A DNA stretch of 64,000 nucleotides. Origin: Oscheius tipulae (taxonomy: Eukaryota > Nematoda > Chromadorea > Rhabditida > Rhabditidae). The stretch covers positions 5,270,001 to 5,334,000 of the forward strand of contig JASJZH010000004.1 in NCBI GenBank assembly GCA_037178975.1, given 5' to 3'. Within the stretch, counting starts at the first letter, position 1, and every line of letters starts with the position of its first letter. A model generated the notes under the pieces. It ran no database searches. It had not been told where the DNA came from and was given only the letters and a program-made list of their open reading frames with translations. Shown piece by piece: positions 57,442-64,000 of the stretch. The translations under genes were made by a program, and so were the position numbers.

Positions 57442-60400
57442 ATGCGGCCGCCGGACGCTTTCCTCCTTCTGTTGTTGGTTTCAATAGGAGAAGCTGTTAG
57501 ACAGGTTATTTTCTCCGACACAAAGTAACAGAAACGTTCAGGTGCATGTTGTGGGGGACATAATCCTCGGAGGTCTGTTTCCTATTCACGAAGCTGCTAG
57601 AAATGGGTCACATTGTGGAAAGATCAAGGTCCAAGCGAGTATTAGCTCAAAAAACTAGAGTTTTAGGCAGATCAAGGTGTCCAGAGAATGGTGGCTATGT
57701 TATTTGCACTGGAGCAGGTCAATAAGGACCGACATTTACTACCCCAAGCTCGTCTCGGAGCACGGATCCTTGACACCTGGTCAGTTTTTACTACTATCCA
57801 ATGGGATCCAGATGTTCTTCGAGCCAGCAGACCGGCTATTCATCGGCTTCAGTGCTAATTTAATCACGAAATAGGGCAACGGGGGAAAATAATTGGGCCC
57901 GTTCGGGAATCTTTTGTCAAAAACCAATCCGGATATTACGTAATCCGGAGGAAGTCGAAGGTTTCAGCTCGGTCGACAGTTACGCCTTGGAACAAACCTT
58001 GGAGTTCATCAAGAGCGTCATGTCCAACAGCGACGGAGTCTTTTGCAAGGTAACCAATCTTCTCTTTTGAAAACATGGGTGAAATGAAAACTAGAATTAG
58101 TCTGTGACCCCAATAGAAAACGCTCAGAACTGCCGTTGCAGCAGTTCTTTCCAAGAGCTAATGTGCCAAGAGGAAGAATAATGTTTCGTAAATTAAGAAA
58201 GGTATCCTTCTGTCAGTCTTTGCATTCTCTGCTTGGTCATTTTCCGATTGCCTTCAAATACCTGCATTCTTTTCTAATCAAACTTGTTTCTTTTCATCAG
58301 CAATTCATCCTTCCAGGACGGATCAAACGCCTACTCACAGCGACAGCCAATCGCTGCCGTTGTAGGAGCCGCGGGAAGTCAGGTCTCGGTCATGGTAGCA
58401 TCGATGTTACAACTGTTCAAGGTCTAAAGAAGTTTGTGCCAATGCAACCAATTGATTTCAGATTCCGCAAGTATCGTACTCTTCGACCGGTGCTGAATTA
58501 AGTGAAAAGCCGCGATTCGCCTTCTTCAGCCGAGTCGTTCCACCGGATAATTTACAAGCCCAAGTAATGGCAAGAGTTGTCAGAGAGCTCGAATGGACTT
58601 ACGTTCATGCCATTGCCGACACTGGAAGCTATGGTACAAGATAGTTTGAAATAGTCCCATAATTTATGTAGGCGAACGAGGGATGGATTCGTTTAGAGCA
58701 GTTGCAGCCGATTATGGCATTTGCATAGATGGAGACGTGGTGAAGATTAGCAGGAAATGGACTGAGACTATGTTCAAGTAAGGAAGTAGCGGAAAGTTGT
58801 AATAGTCTGATTCAGAGAGCTGTTGATCAGGATGAAAACTCAGAGGAAAGCTAGAGGAGTGGTCATGTTTGTCGACGAGGACAATCTCAAAAGACTGTTG
58901 AGGACACTGGACACCATGATACTTTCTGGAATGACCGAATTCGATGGCTACTTCTGGTACCAATTCAATCTTCTTCAATAGAACAGTCATCCTAGGTTTG
59001 TTGCCAGTGACTCCTGGGGAATCAAGCAGTCTGTCGTCACCAACTTGGAACATCGGCTTGCCGGCTCTCTTACAATAGCACCGTACACCCGAGAGGAAAT
59101 TGGTAGAGCTTTAGCCTTCTATACATCTCACACGTCTAGGTTATCTCGACTATTTTCGTCGTCTGGCCCCGCTCGACAAGACCTTCTTGGTAGAGTACTG
59201 GGATTCATTGGGGTGTAGAGATATTGATGGAATTGAAACGTTCGGAGAATGCTTCGACATCAAGGGACACGTCCTTAAACAGGTAGTTAGGCAGGATTAG
59301 TATATAAAAAGTATCAGGAATCTTACGTCCCTTTTGTGGTGGACACCGTGCGCGTTCTTGCCAAGGCCTTCAGTTCGTACATCGACGAAGAATGTGGTCG
59401 AAAGTCGTTTGAAGATTGCTATTTGTCGAAAAACGGCTTTCAAGGAGAAAGATTGCAACGGTTCTACAGAAACGTGTCGCTCTCTGGTATTCCCCTAATT
59501 GACAAAATAGAATCACATTCAGCTCGCGAACCTCCAATCATTGACGCCAACGGAGACGGGATTGGCCGCTACGATGTCTTCCAGTTGGATCGAAATGGGA
59601 CATATGTGAAGGTATATCAGGAGGGAAGAGTCAAACGGAAGTTTAATAGGTCGGAAAATGGCGAGCAAGTGAGAATCTCTTCGCGTTGAATCTGCAGGAT
59701 GTGAGGAAAGGATTCCGCAACCGAGAAGGCGGTTTGCCTGTCTCCGTTTGCAGTGTACCTTGTAAGAGGGGACAGTACAGGTATTTGAACTTCAATCATT
59801 CCTACAACAAAAGGTTCAAGAGCTTACCAAGATCAGACATGTTGTTGGGCGTGCATCCCTTGTGATATGCAGACAAGTATCGTCATTAACGAGACAAGGT
59901 AATAGGCAAGGTCTGTAAAAACTTCTCTTTAGCTGCCAAGAGTGTCCGATCGGCCAAGTCCCTGACGCCGAAACCTTGTCAACTTGTGTTCCTATTCCAC
60001 CAGTCTCCATGACGTGGGACAGCCCCTGGGCTCTCATTCCAGCTGGATTTTCTCTGTTCGGTTTGGCATCGACTGTCTTTGTGGTCGCAGTCTTTCTCAA
60101 GTACTCCAACACTCCTGTGGTATTTGTCTCTATTTCCCAAATGTTCTTCTTTAGATCATGGCAAGTGGTCGTGAACTTTGCTACTGCATGATGGCGGGAA
60201 TAGCCATGTGCTACACGTTGACCTTCTTCCTCGTCTCTCAGCCGTCTATTCCCAGCTGTGCTCTGACCAGAGTACGTTCACTTTGTCTATTCAACCAGAA
60301 ATTCTTAGGTGTTGATGGGATTGTCGATGTCTGCCATTTATGCTGCGATTATAACGAAGACAAATCGACTTGCGAGAGTCTTTTCGCCACAGAGTGCACA

Positions 60401-61735
60401 ACGACCCGGATGTATCACACCCAAGGCTCAGGTAGGGAATGAATCGGGGAAAATTAAAGGTTCTTCAGGTTGCTATTTGCATGGGAATAGTCTCTTTTCA
60501 ACTGGTCGGTTCGTTCCTCTGGTTGATTGTTGAACCACCGGGAACGACTATCATCTTTCCAACACGAACAGAGGCTGTCCTCACTTGCAAGGTACTGTCA
60601 CTGAAACCCCCAAAGGAGCACTGCATTTTAGGCAACGGCAGCTCATCTCCTCGTCTCCTTAGCCTACAATCTGCTCCTCATTGTAGCTTGTACCGTCTAC
60701 GCGTTCAAAACGAGAAAGATTCCCGAGAACTTCAACGAAACGAGACACATCGGATTCACCATGTACAGTACATGTATCTTGTGGCTCTCCTTCATGCCCA
60801 TCTACTTTGCGACTCAGAACAACTTCCGGGTACATTGAATACTAATCGATCTAAAGAACTCATTCAAGATTCAAATCACCTCGCTTTGCATGTGTGTTTC
60901 ACTCTCCGGAACAGTTGCTCTAATCTGTTTCTTCGCTCCCAAAGTCTACATCGTCCTCTTTCAGCCATACAAAAATGTCCGTACACGTCAGTCGGCTGTT
61001 GGTCGACTCGTCAATCAGCAAATGCGCTTTATGAGGTCAGTCAATCTGCACAAAGACTTTTTGCAAGTCACCGGATTATCCCCAATCCCCGTCTGCAGAA
61101 GAGCATGATTTCCCGTTTTTAGCCAGTTGACCTACAACCCGGACGGATGTCAGAACTCGTACCAGACCATGGTCAGCAATGCCTCCTACAAACCCGGATG
61201 TAAGCATGTTTCAGTCTTTCTCTTTTCTTCTTGTTTGCATGTCATTGAATTTTAAGAAAAAAATTAAATTACTTTTAGCCGAGGAGAACTCGCACGGCAG
61301 TACGGCTCCGATCCTGGCCCAGGCGTTATCGCCCAACTCCATTGAAAAACTTGTCTCTACGAACGGGTCCTCTTCCAGTACTTTTTCTTTGCTCGTACGT
61401 ACAAAACGATATTTCAGATGCTTTTAAAGGACGCAGTGCGTCAGTCAAGAAACTTTCTCTGCCGGCCAAGAATTCACAAGAGAAGGAAGAGCCGGCAAAA
61501 CTGGAGGTCCGAAGGAGGCGACCGAGTAGCATGTATGTGCACACGGAAGCACAACGACAGTTGTTAGAGGTTTTGTATTATTGGAACTCAATATAAATGG
61601 GTTTAGGAGATTCACAGTGTTGCTATAGTGAAGAAAGGCTGTGACTTACCGGAGGAGGTTGAGCCGGAACTTCAGACACAGGTCGAGATACTTTTGGAAG
61701 AGATCGCAGCCAATCAAGAGGCTACCTTTTTATAG
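57442..61735 (+). CDS. mgl: Metabotropic glutamate receptor, class C GPCR
   Basis: The start [18 protein letters not shown] is a signal peptide. The Venus-flytrap domain begins [15 protein letters not shown] and includes [54 protein letters not shown] and [11 protein letters not shown]. The Cys-rich domain has [21 protein letters not shown] and [11 protein letters not shown], followed by seven membrane segments ([15 protein letters not shown] to [16 protein letters not shown]). The diagnostic [18 protein letters not shown] is present. FQPYKNV resembles group II/III receptors more than group I. The tail continues by short exons (40-nt intron near 61379) to [11 protein letters not shown] with stop 61733-61735. 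About 900 residues in some 20 exons. Which of mgl-1, -2 or -3 it is I cannot tell. Confidence 0.92.
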
Positions 61736-61845
61736 TTTGACCAATTGTTTCGGGTATGTTCTGATCTCTGTCCCCCTTTGCTCAATTACAGCTCGGGTGT
61801 TTCTTTGCAATTTCGGTGATCTTGATAAATCTCTTTATGTTCATA

Positions 61846-62287
61846 CTAGAAGAGGGTGTAAAGAAGAGATATCGTGACTGCGACGAAGAATCCAATGTGA
61901 GAGCATGCCTGGTCCAAAAATCGTCTTGTAGTCGCGCCAACTACAACCGGTAGAGTACAACAACATTGGTCTAAAACAGTAATCACACTGAACAAGATGG
62001 AACAAACCTAAACAGACACTCGGTTGATATATTTGGCAAACATAGTCATTCGTACAGCCAATGTTGAACCTGAATCCTCCATTTCGACATTGTGGATACA
62101 TTTCACAAGCTGTAATGAACGGGTTTCAGATGAAGAGGGGGAAGGAATTACGAAGATCTGAGGTGAATATGTAGGGAGCCGTTCCGCAAGTGTACTGGAG
62201 TTGTCTCTTATTCCGATTATTAGTGACCGTCGAATTAGTAATTGCAGTAACAGCAGAGAAAAGTGAAACGGTTATAATCAAAAGCAT
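61846..62287 (-). CDS. Small Cys-rich secreted protein
   Basis: The start MLLIITVSLFSAVTA at 62287 is a signal peptide, with a TTGCAG acceptor about 35 bp upstream. A KR dibasic site precedes QLQYTCG. The next exon reads ACEMYPQCRNGGF and GCTNDYVCQIYQ, and the last, joined in phase over a 37-nt intron, reads LDQCCCTLP and ends in a hydrophobic tail (FFVAVTISLLYTLF). The CxxxxxC...GC...C...CCC pattern resembles small nematode Cys-rich secreted families. The hydrophobic C-terminus could be a membrane or GPI signal. About 125 residues; stop at 61848-61846, 111 bp from the convergent glutamate-receptor gene. Function unknown. Confidence 0.65.
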
Positions 62288-62950
62288 TGTTCCTTTATGA
62301 CGGGAGATTGGAAAGGACTGCAATCGCGAGCTGCCGTTCTACCATCCCATGTCAAAAATTTGTTCAGCTGGACAATGATTCACTGCTCTTTGCTTTCTAA
62401 ATCGTGAAAGCAGTCTATGACGAGAATGGCTATGGTCAATAGCAGAATGATGTCGAACGTTGACCATTCAGTGAACTTATAGACAACCAGGGGTATTTGA
62501 AGAAATTCTTTATTTTATTTTATGTAACCTTAATTTTTCTTTAGAATCGAGTTTATACACCAAGTTCAGAGCAACAGGTAATATTTGTGCTCATGTTTTC
62601 ACTACTATATATCGACTCTTCAAACTGGTTTCGCAGAATAAGATAAAAAGATTTGAACTAAGCGCCGTTCTCGCGGGTCCCGTCACGATTTTGTGCGAAA
62701 CATTGCGCTTGTCTTTTTTTTCGGATAGCAGCTCAACTTCTTTCTTTGACATCCCGGGCTCTATATTTTGCCATTTTCCTAGTGAAATTAAGTGCTTTTT
62801 TTATAGAAAGAGCAAAATAAACATTATAGTACAATTAAAGTTCCCCCGTCACTCACAAATATTCCGTTAAGTAAAACTCATATTTGCGTCGTTTTACAGT
62901 TTCAAAGTCAACATTTGTTCTATTCGATGGTTCCAGGTTTCCAGGATAAC
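62288..62950. other. Divergent intergenic region
   Basis: 5' regions of the Cys-rich protein gene (-) and tfg-1 (+); AT-rich, no exon seen. A GTTTCCAG acceptor lies about 10 bp before the tfg-1 ATG. Confidence 0.5.
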
Positions 62951-64000
62951 ATGGTGTCTGCAAACGGCGGCGCAACGACAATTCTGAAGGCCCGCTTCGG
63001 GAACGATGTCCGTCGCAAGTCTATCCATCATGGCAACGATCTTACGCTAAATGACCTGGCACTCATGCTGCAGCGTGTCTTCTCCATCAGCAGCACAGAC
63101 GTTGAGCTCAAATATCGCGATTCCGGTCAGTTCATAAATTTTAACATTACCAACGCTGTTCCTTCAGAAGGCGACTTCATCACGATCGCCGATGATACGG
63201 ATCTGCTTCTTGCTCTTCATGAGCCTTCTCTTTTCATCGAAGTGATTGTCGGAGCCGAATCCAACACCTCTGATCTCTTCCAGCAAATCCAGAAAATCCA
63301 AGAGGACGTTGGAAAGCTTTCCATGCTGGCCAATTCTCTGCTGGGAGCTCAGGCAGGGGGAGAGAAGATTCACAAGCAGACTGTGTATTCGCCGCCGTCT
63401 TCCCCTCTCGAGAGGAGCGAGGTCCCAACCTCTATTCAGGCTTCCCATCATGAAGAAGTTTGTCTCTTTTCAAGCTGGCAACTTTATTTTCTTTGGGTGA
63501 ACTCGCACGACGACCAGGTCACCTCGACGAGCGATGTCTCATCCCCTCCGGATCAGGAAATTTCCCTCGAGACTGACAAACACAACAGTTCCATGCGTGT
63601 GCCGGAACCGCACGTTCATTTCGCTGCGCCTCCCACGGCCTCGATCCCACAGTTCCCGACATCGAATGCCTTAGCTCCTAACCAGCCTGAAGCTCAGTAC
63701 AACTTCCCTCCTCCTGGAAACTTTGCTCCGCCGCCTCTGTTCCAACAGCCTTCGCAGCAGCAATTCAACGTAGGTTTTGTTTCTATTTGTCTGCTGAAGT
63801 ATAGTGAGCTGAACAGTTTTTTTTTACCTTACAGAGAACCAAAAGTATTTAGGCTCCACGCCAGTTCGCTCCTCCGACATCGAATGCTCCAACTCCGATT
63901 CAGCCGGAGCCTCAGTACGGTTTTCCTGGAGGCGTGCCTGGTGCTCCCGGACATTTCGCTCCTCCGCCTTCTCCGTACCAGCATCAACCCGGAGCTCCTC
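62951..64000 (+). CDS. tfg-1: TFG (Trk-fused gene) homologue, cut by the window end
   Basis: The start MVSANGGATTILKARFGNDVR at 62951 opens a PB1 domain: KARFGNDVRRKSIHHGNDLT (basic cluster), LALMLQRVFSI, VELKYRDS and EGDFITIADDTDLLLAL (acidic OPCA-like part). A predicted coiled coil follows (LFQQIQKIQEDVGKLSMLANS), then a long Pro/Gln-rich disordered tail (FAPPPLFQQPSQQQFN, FAPPTSNAPTPIQ) that runs off the window. TFG organises ER exit sites and COPII transport; the C. elegans orthologue TFG-1 recruits SEC-16. Introns near 63127-63166, 63459-63518 and 63769-63852 are short. The start follows a GTTTCCAG acceptor. Confidence 0.93.
   Translation, partial: MVSANGGATTILKARFGNDVRRKSIHHGNDLTLNDLALMLQRVFSISSTDVELKYRDSGQFINFNITNAVPSEGDFITIADDTDLLLALHEPSLFIEVIVGAESNTSDLFQQIQKIQEDVGKLSMLANSLLGAQAGGEKIHKQTVYSPPSSPLERSEVPTSIQASHHEEVCLFSSWQLYFLWVNSHDDQVTSTSDVSSPPDQEISLETDKHNSSMRVPEPHVHFAAPPTASIPQFPTSNALAPNQPEAQYNFPPPGNFAPPPLFQQPSQQQFNVGFVSICLLKYSELNSFFLPYREPKVFRLHASSLLRHRMLQLRFSRSLSTVFLEACLVLPDISLLRLLRTSINPELL

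Overview
The window looks like nuclear DNA of a free-living-type rhabditid (clade V) nematode. Genes are dense, introns are mostly 38-60 nt with TTTCAG-like acceptors, and several start codons sit a few bases behind an orphan TTTCAG acceptor, as expected for spliced-leader trans-splicing. Gene content agrees: a flp-17 neuropeptide precursor, a nematode-type chemoreceptor, a nematode FkbM-like methyltransferase and SmD3/snr-1. I cannot name the species.

Layout. Positions 1-5311 (+) hold an incomplete membrane-protein gene, an uncharacterised gene, ubc-1 (RAD6) and a conserved-looking helical protein; close spacing of the middle genes suggests an operon. Then ndc-80 (-, 7999-5696) and a DEP-domain protein of the LET-99/DEPDC1 type (+, 8752-10866) diverge from one 750-bp region carrying E2F-like and CHR-like sites. 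A 2.7-kb non-coding stretch leads to flp-17 (13594-14087). On the minus strand follow an MFSD5-type transporter, a ketosamine-3-kinase and snx-13; the last two are only about 200 bp apart. snr-1, an FkbM-like methyltransferase and a Str-type chemoreceptor follow on the plus strand; the chemoreceptor has a coding-looking set of exons in its long intron.

A pyrimidine-rich 5.6-kb stretch precedes a plasma-membrane Ca2+ ATPase (mca, 34514-39476). Next come a nematode membrane protein with repeated Y-x-x-V motifs and an apparent frame break, a small secreted protein and an ELO fatty-acid elongase. On the minus strand, timm-17, hoe-1, miro-1 and trm-10 are packed head to tail between 52275 and 44001, a cluster with a mitochondrial and tRNA theme. 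A cytosolic 5'-nucleotidase III and another 3.2-kb pyrimidine-rich stretch lead to a metabotropic glutamate receptor (57442-61735). This converges on a small Cys-rich secreted protein (-). The window ends inside tfg-1 (+, from 62951).

I see no convincing tRNA, rRNA, CRISPR array or intact transposon. Exon boundaries were read by eye from splice consensus and reading-frame continuity. Gene ends are firmer than gene starts, and family names rest on recognised motifs, not on searches.
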